A stretch of DNA of 64,000 nt, from NCBI RefSeq assembly GCF_003628755.1, contig NZ_CP029256.1, positions 701,585 to 765,584 on the forward strand, written 5' to 3'. The DNA is from Christensenella minuta (GTDB lineage Bacteria; Bacillota; Clostridia; Christensenellales; Christensenellaceae). Position 1 is the first letter of the stretch. Every line of letters starts with the position of its first letter. Both the position numbers and the translations under genes were made by a program. This document shows, in pieces, positions 46,305-54,638 of this stretch. Under the pieces are notes generated by a model. The model was not told the origin of the DNA and searched no databases. It worked only from the letters and a program-made list of their open reading frames with translations.

Positions 46305-47519
46305 ATGCCGACCTATTCAACTATCAGTGAACGACACAAGAATATGCTCAATATTCTGCGTTACATTATGCATACGGGCGAAGTCTCAGCGAACGATATT
46401 ACACAAGCGACCGGTCTTAGCTTTGCGACGATCAGCCGCGTGCTTGCTTCACTTCTGGAAGCGAAGTTTATTGTGAAGTGCGGGAAAACGTGTATCGAAA
46501 TGGGACGCCATCCGGAGCTGTTTTCTTTCAACGGAAAATGCGGATACCTGGTGCATTTTTTTATCGAAACAGACTCAGTTTCGGCGTGGATTGCTGACTT
46601 TGGGAAACATATTATCGCAAAAGCGGCGAGAAAAATTGCGCGTGATATCACGCTTGAGGAATTGGCGGATAAATTCGCCGAGCTTGTTTTTTCGCTGACG
46701 GCAAAACTTTCTCTCGATAAGGATCAGGTATTGGCTGCCAGTATAGCGGTTCCGGGCGTTGTAGACGACAAGAACCATGTGATTCGGCGTATTCCGAACC
46801 TCTCCGGTCTGAATGACAAGAATTTGCGCAGGCAGATCATGGAGGGACTGAACATTCCGGTCCTCATTTCAAATGAGGCGCGGTTCTGTGCTCTTGGGGA
46901 AAAAATTTGTCGTTTTCCCTATGTAGATGATATTGTTTATGTAGATATCACCAAGTACAGCGGAATCGGCGCAGGTATTCTGCTCAACGGCGGGATTTTC
47001 AATGGGAAGAACGGTGTGGCCGGAGAGCTTGGAGATATTATTATTGACACCCATAACCTTGATTACGAATACCGGGAGCAGGAGGGCTGTCTCGAAACGC
47101 TTGCCGGCCTTGCGACTCTTTACCGGAAGTGTGAGCATTTGATTGCGGAAGGGAAGGCTCCTGCACTGGGGCGGGAACTGAAGAATGGCCTCCTTGATTT
47201 TGATATGATCGAACGCGCCATATCGGAAGACCGGGCAGTGGAAGCCGTATATGACGAAACCGTGAGGATGTGGAGCATTGCGATCATCAATATCATATCG
47301 ATCCTGAACCCGGAACTTGTCATATTGGGTGGCGTACTTGACGGCAGGAACAGGAAAACACTGGAACGGATTGACCACTATGTAAAAAAAGCTATCTATC
47401 ATGATGTACATATCCGGCTTACGACATTGGGCGAGAAGGCCCAGCTTTTTGGCGGCCTTGATATGCTTACGTCCTATACGTTCGATACCATTATCACAGA
47501 AAAAATTATCCAAATCTAA
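46305..47519 (+). CDS. ROK-family (NagC-like) transcriptional regulator 1
   Basis: The 404-residue protein has an N-terminal winged helix (about 8-70; I-T-Q-A-T-G-L-S-F-A-T-I-S-R-V) joined to a ROK kinase-fold domain. The sugar-site segment has S-N-E-A-R in place of the usual N-D-A-N. The ROK zinc cluster C-x-C-G-x-x-G-C-L-E is reduced to one Cys (Q-E-G-C-L-E). It is therefore a sensor rather than a kinase and may not bind zinc. It heads the sugar island and probably controls the promoter at 47530. Confidence 0.87.
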   Translation: MPTYSTISERHKNMLNILRYIMHTGEVSANDITQATGLSFATISRVLASLLEAKFIVKCGKTCIEMGRHPELFSFNGKCGYLVHFFIETDSVSAWIADFGKHIIAKAARKIARDITLEELADKFAELVFSLTAKLSLDKDQVLAASIAVPGVVDDKNHVIRRIPNLSGLNDKNLRRQIMEGLNIPVLISNEARFCALGEKICRFPYVDDIVYVDITKYSGIGAGILLNGGIFNGKNGVAGELGDIIIDTHNLDYEYREQEGCLETLAGLATLYRKCEHLIAEGKAPALGRELKNGLLDFDMIERAISEDRAVEAVYDETVRMWSIAIINIISILNPELVILGGVLDGRNRKTLERIDHYVKKAIYHDVHIRLTTLGEKAQLFGGLDMLTSYTFDTIITEKIIQI

Positions 47520-47529
47520 ATTTTAGGGA

Positions 47530-47559
47530 TTGACAAATGCCTGACTATTGTGTTATTAA
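47530..47559 (+). promoter_or_regulatory. Promoter of the first sugar operon
   Basis: A perfect TTGACA (47530-47535) is followed after 17 or 18 bases by TTATTA/TATTAA (47553-47559). The following leader, up to 47680, is very AT-rich and could hold an operator, but I see no clear palindrome. Confidence 0.6.
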
Positions 47560-47680
47560 TATAAATATAGTTTATAATTTTTTTGTAGATACTTCTTTTC
47601 AAACTGAAAAAAACTAACTCAACGGCGAGATAATTGAATAAAGAAAAATTCCTTGTAGCTTACAGATGAAAGGAGAGAAT

Positions 47681-48517
47681 ATGTTTTATCCGAACATTGT
47701 GGATGTAATTCCCGAAAAAAATATTGTATGTATTTCACCGCATTATGATGACTTTCTGTTTTTCTTGGGCGGTTATCTTCTCGAACTAAAGGAACACGGT
47801 CTTCTTGGAAGCAAGAAGCTGACTAATATCAGCACTTTTTCGCGCTCGAATTATCAGGAACGCGATTCGGAGGGCAATAAGGACGCAAGCCTCAAGCGCG
47901 TGCAATACGCGACCGGCATTCGCCTGATCGAGGATTTGGAATGCCTTGACGCGCTGCTTGGACCTCATAATTATTTCTACCGTGTCATGGGCGAAGAAGA
48001 AAGCCAGGTGCGGGGGAAGATATTGAACGAGGGAGAAGGCGAGATGGAGATGGCCTTTGGAAGCTATGAAAACATGGACGGTCACGACCGGGAGATTCTC
48101 GCCCGCATGAAAGATGCGGCCATGGACTATATGGCCCAGGAGGATACGGCCGTTATTTTGCCGCTTTCCATGAAAGGGCATATCGATCATTTCATTGTCC
48201 GCGAAGCGGGGCTTACCGCCGCCAAAGAGGCCGGAAGCTCGCGGCGCGCAGCTGTGTATTTTGCCGAAGATAAACCCTATGCGGGAATGATGGACGGTGT
48301 TGAGAGCAAAATAAACGATGATTTTATAGCCGCGAACGGTCTTGCAGATAAGGCCTTTGCGCACCATCCCGAGGAAATACTGGAGCTTGCGTTCAAACAT
48401 TACCCCAGCCAGGTGGATGAAGTCTACAATACAGGGATACGCGATCGCAGCCGCTATTTAAAGGAGCTGTATAATGTATCCTGTGAATGCGACAGAATAT
48501 ATCAATATAATAAATAA
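47681..48517 (+). CDS. PIG-L/LmbE-family deacetylase 1
   Basis: This is a 278-residue zinc hydrolase of the family that removes N-acetyl groups from GlcNAc-containing molecules. The metal motif P-H-Y-D-D is at residues 20-24 and the distal H-I-D-H near 167-170. No signal peptide is visible, so it acts in the cytosol on an imported compound. ATG 47681 follows AAGGAGAG. It is 13 bases upstream of the NagB-like gene. Its exact substrate is unknown. Confidence 0.86.
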   Translation: MFYPNIVDVIPEKNIVCISPHYDDFLFFLGGYLLELKEHGLLGSKKLTNISTFSRSNYQERDSEGNKDASLKRVQYATGIRLIEDLECLDALLGPHNYFYRVMGEEESQVRGKILNEGEGEMEMAFGSYENMDGHDREILARMKDAAMDYMAQEDTAVILPLSMKGHIDHFIVREAGLTAAKEAGSSRRAAVYFAEDKPYAGMMDGVESKINDDFIAANGLADKAFAHHPEEILELAFKHYPSQVDEVYNTGIRDRSRYLKELYNVSCECDRIYQYNK

Positions 48518-48530
48518 ACGGAGGTAATTG

Positions 48531-49490
48531 ATGATGGAACTGAACATGATGAGCACAATCAAGGGCTCGATGCTGGAAAATTTCTTCCCGGCAGGATGGG
48601 ACTTGCAGAAAATAGAAGATTGCTGTGCGACTCCCCCGGAACATGCACTTGACCGGATGCCGCACTGGAACAAGGATTTTAGGACAGAAGAATGTGAAGA
48701 CGTTGCAAGTTTCAATATGCAAATGGGATATGAAATCGCAAAGCAGATCAAGCGCGTGCGCGACGCGGGCAAACAGATGGCGCTCATTCTGTCGGTAGGA
48801 CCAATGGGGATGTATCAGTGGGCGGTCTACTTCCTCAGGGATTGGAACTGTAGCTGTGATCACGTGTGGGGCTTTAATATGGATGAATGGTCGGACGCGG
48901 AAGGAAATACGCTTCCCTCCGACGACCCTGGAGCGTTCCAGAACGCTATGGAACAGAATTTTTACGGGCCTTTGGGCGACCTGACGGTTCCACCAAGCCA
49001 ACGTAATTTTGCAACGAAAGATAATCTACCGCTGTATCCTGAAAAAATTCAGAAAATTAAAGACGGCGGCGGCGAGTTGATTACTATTTACGGTATTGGG
49101 CGGTGTTTCCACATCGCGTTTTGGGAACCGCATTTCGCGGCAGACTATGCGAATGTCGAGGAATGGAAAAAGGCGCCTTACCGTGTAGGAGCAAAATTGC
49201 ATCCCATGACGATCGAACAGAATTCGCTTATCAGCTTCAAAAGCCGCGTTACGCTGATCCCGGCGCGTGCGAATACCATCGGCCCCGGCCTGTTCCTGAA
49301 TTCCGATTATTGCATCGGCGGCGTGGACGGTGCGGTCGGCCGCGGTATGAACTGGCAGGGAATGACATTTTTCGTTACGCTCAAGTATGGCCCGGATATG
49401 TGGGTTCCCTCAAGCTGGATGCCGACTCTGCCCGGGAAATTCTTTGTTGTCAAAGAGCTGGAAGGGCCGCTCGTTCCCGAGTGCAACTGA
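48531..49490 (+). CDS. NagB-like (glucosamine-6-phosphate deaminase fold) protein 1
   Basis: This is a 319-residue protein resembling glucosamine-6-phosphate deaminase. F-N-M-D-E-W matches the F-N-M-D-E-Y catalytic Asp. G-I-G-R-C-F-H-I-A-F-W-E-P matches G-V-G-x-D-G-H-I-A-F-N-E-P, so the triad His and Glu remain while the triad Asp is Cys. The G-G-T-P-type phosphate loop is replaced by V-G-P-M-G. The reaction is therefore probably not the standard one and the substrate may lack a phosphate. GGAGG lies six bases before ATG 48531. A paralogue starts at 63901. Confidence 0.72.
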   Translation: MMELNMMSTIKGSMLENFFPAGWDLQKIEDCCATPPEHALDRMPHWNKDFRTEECEDVASFNMQMGYEIAKQIKRVRDAGKQMALILSVGPMGMYQWAVYFLRDWNCSCDHVWGFNMDEWSDAEGNTLPSDDPGAFQNAMEQNFYGPLGDLTVPPSQRNFATKDNLPLYPEKIQKIKDGGGELITIYGIGRCFHIAFWEPHFAADYANVEEWKKAPYRVGAKLHPMTIEQNSLISFKSRVTLIPARANTIGPGLFLNSDYCIGGVDGAVGRGMNWQGMTFFVTLKYGPDMWVPSSWMPTLPGKFFVVKELEGPLVPECN

Positions 49491-49524
49491 CCAGTAATTA
49501 AAATAACCTCTCTTAGTTCAAAGG

Positions 49525-49629
49525 CCGGCGGGAATGCGCGGATACTGAGCATTCCCGGTTCGCCGGCAGGGTCTGTGACTTTTATTATTGTTCACAGGCG
49601 TCCTGTATTTGCTAGTTTCTAAAGGACGC
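49525..49629 (+). promoter_or_regulatory. Three consecutive hairpins after the NagB-like gene 1
   Basis: CCGGCG/CGCCGG (49525-49530, 49561-49566) encloses GGAATGC/GCATTCC (49531-49537, 49549-49555). Next comes CTGTGA/TCACAG (49573-49578, 49592-49597), then GCGTCCT/AGGACGC (49598-49604, 49623-49629). None has a classic T tail immediately after. They may protect the upstream mRNA or form a structured leader. Confidence 0.55.
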
Positions 49630-49643
49630 CGGATATCGTATTT

Positions 49644-49673
49644 TTGCACTCTTTTTGGCCATATCAATATAAA
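49644..49673 (+). promoter_or_regulatory. Possible promoter before the flavoenzyme gene
   Basis: TTGCAC (49644-49649) and TATAAA (49668-49673) have an 18-base spacer, 56 bases before the ATG. Confidence 0.4.
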
Positions 49674-49729
49674 AAATCTAAAGCGTAAAAACCTAAATAC
49701 GAACGATTAAGAATGAAGGGGATTTTCAA

Positions 49730-51850
49730 ATGAAAGAGTATTACAAGCACTTGTTTGAACCAATCGAGATCGGGAATATGGTGGTACCCAACCGCATTTG
49801 CCATGTCCCGACGGATATCGGTGCGTCTTACTCCAATGGGGAGGCAAGCGAAAGGGACGTATATCACCATTCCCAGCTTGCAAAAGGTGGCACGGGGCTT
49901 ATTATTGTAGGCGCGACTACTCCGGAAATGGAAACGGGGAAATCGACCGTTAACTGCACGGCGGCAGATGGAGACCAGTTGATTCCCGGCCTGAACAGGC
50001 TGGCACAGGGAATCCAGCGTTATGGCGCAAAAGCCTGCATCCAGCTCGAGCATCCGGGACGGCAGGGGGCTATGCCCCGCTATCCCGTATATTCCGCCAG
50101 CGATATGGTCATGAGCATGCCGTGGTCCCAAAGCCATGAAATACTTTATGAAAACGAAGAGGCGAAAGGCAAAGCGGTCCGCCAGATGAGCACAGAGGAT
50201 ATTATTAACCTTGTCGGGAAATTCTCGGATGCGGCATGGCGGTGCCAAGCGGCCGGATTTGATTCGGTAGGCCTGCACGCGGCACATGGCTATTTAATTT
50301 CACAATTCATGAGTCCTTACCTCAACAGGAGGACGGACCGGTATGGCGGCAGCCTAGAAAACAGGATGCGTTTCGTTCTTGAAATCATTTCTTCGATCCA
50401 GCGGAAATGCGGCCATGAATTCCCGATCATCGTGCGTTATTCGGCAGACGAATGGGTAGCGGGCGGCCGGGAGCTTGACGAGTCCATCAAGGTGGCGCAG
50501 ATATTGCAGGCGGCAGGCGTTGCCGCACTTGACGTCAGCCAGTGCATACAGGAAAGCCCCGGCGCGGGTTTTGATCCGATGTACTATCCCGAGGGATGGA
50601 CGACTTATGCGTCTGAAGCCATTAAAAAGGTCGTGGATATTCCGGTTATCATCAGCCACTCGCTTCGTACTCCTGCATTTTGCGACAAGATTATCGGGGA
50701 AGGCTTGACGGACATGGTGGGGCTTTCGCGTCAGCTGCTGTGCGACCCATATTGGCCGGTAAAAGCAAAATATGGAAAAGACGATGATATCCGTAAGTGT
50801 ATTTCCTGTCTGACAGGGTGCTGGCAGGAATCGCACATGGCAAAACGCCAGGTTACCTGTGCGATCAATCCGGCCATGGGTGATGAAAGCTTCGCAAAGA
50901 TGAAAAAAGCGGATAAACCGTGCAGCATCGCGGTGGTCGGCGGCGGCCCTGCCGGTATGGAGGCAGCGCGGCATGCGGCGCTGCGCGGGCACGAAGTTAC
51001 CATTTTTGAACGGAAAGGCGAATTGGGCGGCGCTATTCTGGGAGACTGCCTGGTGCAGGGAAAAGAAAAAATGAAATGGTATGCCGACTGGATTCGGAAT
51101 CAGCTTCGCAAGCTTGACAATGTAAAAGTAGTGCTGAACCATACGCCGTCTGTTGAAGAACTCAAAAAATTCGATATTGTGGCGAATGCGACGGGTGCGT
51201 CTTCCTATGTTCCTCCTGTATTTGGTAATGCAGAAGCGGTCGTGCCATTTGAAGAAGTACTGGCCTGTCCCAAGGTAAACTGCGAATTCAATCCGGGCGG
51301 ACGCAAAATGGCCAAAGTGGGCGAGAAAGTCCTGGTATGGGGGGATCATTATGCAGCCGCGGACACCGCGCAATTCCTGGCTTCTATTGGTAAAGAAGTT
51401 ACCGTTGTAACGGAACAGCCGCAATTTGCAGCCAAGGTAGAAACGATTCATATGTATGTAGCGCGTAAACGCTTCAATCTGGAGGAGGCAGAAGCCCTTA
51501 CTCCGCATCCGTATAAGCACAAGGTTGAAATCCTTGAGGGCGCGACCGTGCTAGAAGTTGGAAACGGGAAAGTAATTGTGCAGGACAAAGAATTCAGCAG
51601 AATTGAGCTTGCGGTTGATACGGTTGTTACATGCCATGTAAAACCCAATGTGGAATTTCTCGAAGAAGCGATTGAAGCTGGATTGCAGATTGTCAATATC
51701 GGCGACTCTGTACGGCCGCGGAACTTACATGCCGCGGTAATCGAGGGTGCGGTATTCGGCAAGAATGTAGATGGCGATGCGCTTACTAATCCAAATAATG
51801 CGCCAATTAACGATCTGCCGATCGACGTTTTAGAACAGCTGACAAGATAA
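49730..51850 (+). CDS. OYE/2,4-dienoyl-CoA reductase-like FMN-FeS-FAD enzyme
   Basis: The 706-residue protein has an N-terminal old-yellow-enzyme TIM barrel (about 1-370; H-A-A-H-G-Y-L near 184, R-T-D-R-Y-G-G-S-L-E-N-R near 203). A [4Fe-4S] cluster motif C-I-S-C-x-x-G-C ... C-A-I-N-P spans about 358-380. A C-terminal FAD/NAD(P) domain has V-G-G-G-P-A-G-M-E near 403. The layout is that of FadH and BaiCD-type reductases, which reduce conjugated C=C bonds or cleave C-N bonds (trimethylamine dehydrogenase group). Its place inside a sugar operon is unusual and hints at an unsaturated, keto or amino intermediate. Confidence 0.88.
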   Translation: MKEYYKHLFEPIEIGNMVVPNRICHVPTDIGASYSNGEASERDVYHHSQLAKGGTGLIIVGATTPEMETGKSTVNCTAADGDQLIPGLNRLAQGIQRYGAKACIQLEHPGRQGAMPRYPVYSASDMVMSMPWSQSHEILYENEEAKGKAVRQMSTEDIINLVGKFSDAAWRCQAAGFDSVGLHAAHGYLISQFMSPYLNRRTDRYGGSLENRMRFVLEIISSIQRKCGHEFPIIVRYSADEWVAGGRELDESIKVAQILQAAGVAALDVSQCIQESPGAGFDPMYYPEGWTTYASEAIKKVVDIPVIISHSLRTPAFCDKIIGEGLTDMVGLSRQLLCDPYWPVKAKYGKDDDIRKCISCLTGCWQESHMAKRQVTCAINPAMGDESFAKMKKADKPCSIAVVGGGPAGMEAARHAALRGHEVTIFERKGELGGAILGDCLVQGKEKMKWYADWIRNQLRKLDNVKVVLNHTPSVEELKKFDIVANATGASSYVPPVFGNAEAVVPFEEVLACPKVNCEFNPGGRKMAKVGEKVLVWGDHYAAADTAQFLASIGKEVTVVTEQPQFAAKVETIHMYVARKRFNLEEAEALTPHPYKHKVEILEGATVLEVGNGKVIVQDKEFSRIELAVDTVVTCHVKPNVEFLEEAIEAGLQIVNIGDSVRPRNLHAAVIEGAVFGKNVDGDALTNPNNAPINDLPIDVLEQLTR

Positions 51851-51885
51851 AACGGCATATGGTATAAATTGGGAATCAGGGTATT

Positions 51886-51910
51886 CCGCGCAGCGGAAAA
51901 TGCTGCGCGG
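51886..51910 (+). promoter_or_regulatory. Hairpin before the first binding-protein gene
   Basis: CCGCGCAGC (51886-51894) pairs perfectly with GCTGCGCGG (51902-51910). Outer GGGT/ACCC bases can extend it. There is no T tail, so mRNA stabilisation is more likely than termination. Confidence 0.5.
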
Positions 51911-51996
51911 GACACCCGGTTTGATTGGTGTACGAAAAAACGGAATTTTAAGCGGGAATGCTTGAAATAGAAAATGAAATAATAAGGAGGAATATT

Positions 51997-53055
51997 ATGA
52001 TGAAAAAGTCTGGAATCCTGGCACTGGTTGCCGTACTATTGGTAGCGGTACTTGTATTTGCTGCCTGCTCTCCGGCTACACCGGCAGCAGAATCATCGGC
52101 CCCGGCTGACGATGCTTCCCCGGCATCTTCCGGCGAAGCATCCGCGTCTGCCGCTGACAGCGGAAAAAAATTGAAGTTTGGTGAAATTGCACACGATCGT
52201 GCTTTGGAATGGGTAAACTACGGTGTTCAGAACTTTGAATATACCTGTGAGCAGCTGGGCGTAGAACCTGTGGTAATTGATGCGCAGAACGATATGGAAA
52301 AAGTACTCGCCGGCATGGAAGACCTGCTCTCCCAAGATGTAGATGCGGTTTCGGTATACTCCTTCAGCCCGGATCTAGATGCGCGTGTGGCGCAGATGGC
52401 ACGTGATGCCGGCATTCCGATTGTGTTTGAAAACGCGGTTCCGGCCGACTCTGTGGACCGTGACGCCGTGACCTGCTGCACCTATTATGATATCGGCTAT
52501 GCGGCGGCTAAAATGATCGGCGACAAATACCCCGGCTCTAAATTCGTATATATTATGGGACAGCCGGGAATGAACATTACGGAGCCGTACAATGATGGTA
52601 TTGCGGCGGCGATCGCGGATGGCGCGGATACGGAAATGGTAGAGTCGGCTCCTACAAACTGGACGGCCGAAGAAGGCATGAACGCTACGCAGAATTTGAT
52701 CCAGTCCGGAAAAGAATTTGATGTGATTTTTGCCAACAACGAGCAAATTGCGCAGGGCGTTGTAAAGGCGCTGGATGCAGCAGGCCTCAAAGACAAGATT
52801 CCGATCATCGCGACAGGCGGAAGCCCGCTGGGGGTGGAAATGCTCGAATCGGGAGACCTCTATGGAACAATCGCGGCCCCGACGTCGTATATGGGCGCGC
52901 TTTCGGCAAAGAAGCTCTATGACCTTACGAACGGGAAAGCTGTAGAAGAGATGACGTATCTGCCGCTGCTTCCCGCAACTAAGGAAGAGATCGACCAGAT
53001 TATTCCGTGGACCCCGGGCGCGGAGGTTATCGAAGCGATTGGCGGTCTTGACTGA
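51997..53055 (+). CDS. Sugar ABC transporter substrate-binding lipoprotein 1 (RbsB-like)
   Basis: This is a 352-residue extracytoplasmic lipoprotein. A signal peptide with lipobox V-F-A-A-C anchors it. A Ser/Ala/Pro-rich linker (to about residue 55) precedes a type-I periplasmic-binding fold of the Peripla_BP_4/ribose group, with I-I-A-T-G-G-S-P near 270. It starts at ATG 51997 behind AAGGAGG. It is followed by ATPase and permease genes and is similar in layout to the protein at 59439. The ligand is unknown but a pentose, hexose or derivative is expected. Confidence 0.9.
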   Translation: MMKKSGILALVAVLLVAVLVFAACSPATPAAESSAPADDASPASSGEASASAADSGKKLKFGEIAHDRALEWVNYGVQNFEYTCEQLGVEPVVIDAQNDMEKVLAGMEDLLSQDVDAVSVYSFSPDLDARVAQMARDAGIPIVFENAVPADSVDRDAVTCCTYYDIGYAAAKMIGDKYPGSKFVYIMGQPGMNITEPYNDGIAAAIADGADTEMVESAPTNWTAEEGMNATQNLIQSGKEFDVIFANNEQIAQGVVKALDAAGLKDKIPIIATGGSPLGVEMLESGDLYGTIAAPTSYMGALSAKKLYDLTNGKAVEEMTYLPLLPATKEEIDQIIPWTPGAEVIEAIGGLD

Positions 53056-53090
53056 CAAAATGACTGATTGACATGAAGGATAGGGGATAA

Positions 53091-53110
53091 CGGGCAGGGT
53101 GTCCTGCCCG
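53091..53110 (+). promoter_or_regulatory. Intercistronic hairpin between binding-protein and ATPase genes, cassette 1
   Basis: CGGGCAGG (53091-53098) pairs with CCTGCCCG (53103-53110) around a 4-base loop, with GGGG/CCCC able to extend the stem. No T run follows. The matching hairpin in cassette 2 supports a role in keeping the lipoprotein mRNA more abundant than the rest. Confidence 0.6.
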
Positions 53111-53137
53111 TACCCCATCTTTGGTAAAGGAGAAGCC

Positions 53138-54637
53138 ATGGTGGAAAAGACGGGTAATTATTTGATAGAGGCAAAAGGCATTTCCAAAATATTCGGCGGG
53201 ACCCGGGTGTTGGATAATGTTTCGATCACTCTTAAGCCCGGCGAAATACACAGCCTATGCGGCGAAAACGGCGCGGGCAAATCTACGCTTATCAAAGTTC
53301 TGTCCGGCGCATACAAGCCGGAAGAGGGAGTAGTCGCCATCGGCGGGAAGGAATATCCGCATTTAACGCCGCTTATTGCGAAAAGGAAGGGCGTAGAGGT
53401 AATTCATCAGGAAATCATTCTGGTTCCGCAGCTTACGGTAGCAGAGAATATTTATACGGATGTGCCATATAGGACGGCAGGCTTTTTTTCCATGAAAAAA
53501 ACCTGCGAGGCCGCGAAACAACTGATGGACGAGATCGGGATTCAGCTTGATCCTTATGAAACGGTGGAACGCCTGAGCGCCGCGGATCAACAATTTGTCA
53601 AAATATTAAAAGCGCTTGCGCCAAGTCCCAAAGTGCTTATTATGGACGAACCGACCGCGATGTTCAACATGAAGGATACCGATATGGTTCTCGACCTTGT
53701 GAAGAATATTAGTCGGAAGGGGATCGGTATTATTTATATTTCACACCATTTAAAGGAAGTGGCGAAGATTGCCGATACGATCAGTGTATTGCGCGACGGG
53801 AAGCTGATTTCCACTTATCATGCCAAGGATGGCGCGGTAAATATGGAACAGGTGACCTGCGATATGGTTGGACGCCCTGTCGACATGTTTTATAAACGGG
53901 AAAAATCGAACACTGGCGAAGTGTTTTTTGAAGTAAAAGGACTGAAACTGAAGGATGAAGATGCACCCATTGACCTGTCCCTGAGAAAAGGAGAAATACT
54001 GGGCCTCACCGGTATGGTGGGATCTGGACGGACGGAGATTATACGGGCAATATACGGACTTGACCAGCGCGCTGCGGGTGAAATCAAAAAAGATGGGAAA
54101 CCGCTTCATATCAATAGCCCTCACGACTCGATCCAAAATGGAATCGGGTATGTCAGCGAAGATCGGCAGAAATCCGGGTTGGTGCTGCCGCTTTCCGTGC
54201 TGCGCAACCTGACTTTTTTGAAGCTTCCCCTGAAAAATGGGTTTATCAGTACCAAAAAGGAGATGGATATTTCCGAAGAAATGATCCGAACGTTGGATAT
54301 TAAAACACCGAGCATGTTTAAGGAAACGGGGATGCTTTCGGGTGGCAACCAGCAAAAGGTGATTATCGGAAAATGGCTGCATAAGGGCTTTGATATTCTG
54401 ATTCTTGACGAACCTACCAAGGGGATAGACGTCAATGCGAAATTTGAAATTTACAAATTGCTGCACGATTTGACAAAGCAGGGGAAATCACTTTTGGTCG
54501 TTTCCTCCGACATGCCGGAAGTCATCTCGCTTTGCGACCGTGTGATGGTCGTGCGGAACGGTAAAATTGTCGGCGAATTCGCGGGCGGCGAAATCACGGA
54601 AGAAAACGTTATTAAATCTGCATTAGAGGTGAAGTGA
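53138..54637 (+). CDS. Sugar ABC transporter double ATPase 1 (RbsA-like)
   Basis: This 499-residue cytosolic protein has two fused ABC domains. The first has Walker A G-E-N-G-A-G-K-S-T near 41 and Walker B L-I-M-D-E-P-T near 178. The second has a degenerate Walker A (V-G-S-G-R-T) near 295, signature S-G-G-N-Q-Q-K near 407 and L-I-L-D-E-P-T-K-G-I. This asymmetric pattern is normal for RbsA/MglA. ATG 53138 follows AAAGGAG. Confidence 0.94.
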   Translation: MVEKTGNYLIEAKGISKIFGGTRVLDNVSITLKPGEIHSLCGENGAGKSTLIKVLSGAYKPEEGVVAIGGKEYPHLTPLIAKRKGVEVIHQEIILVPQLTVAENIYTDVPYRTAGFFSMKKTCEAAKQLMDEIGIQLDPYETVERLSAADQQFVKILKALAPSPKVLIMDEPTAMFNMKDTDMVLDLVKNISRKGIGIIYISHHLKEVAKIADTISVLRDGKLISTYHAKDGAVNMEQVTCDMVGRPVDMFYKREKSNTGEVFFEVKGLKLKDEDAPIDLSLRKGEILGLTGMVGSGRTEIIRAIYGLDQRAAGEIKKDGKPLHINSPHDSIQNGIGYVSEDRQKSGLVLPLSVLRNLTFLKLPLKNGFISTKKEMDISEEMIRTLDIKTPSMFKETGMLSGGNQQKVIIGKWLHKGFDILILDEPTKGIDVNAKFEIYKLLHDLTKQGKSLLVVSSDMPEVISLCDRVMVVRNGKIVGEFAGGEITEENVIKSALEVK

Positions 54638-54638
54638 A

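Noticed and set aside
53091-53110. Rho-independent terminator between binding-protein and ATPase genes
   Set aside because: The hairpin is strong but is followed by ACCCCATC rather than a T run, and the downstream genes need read-through.
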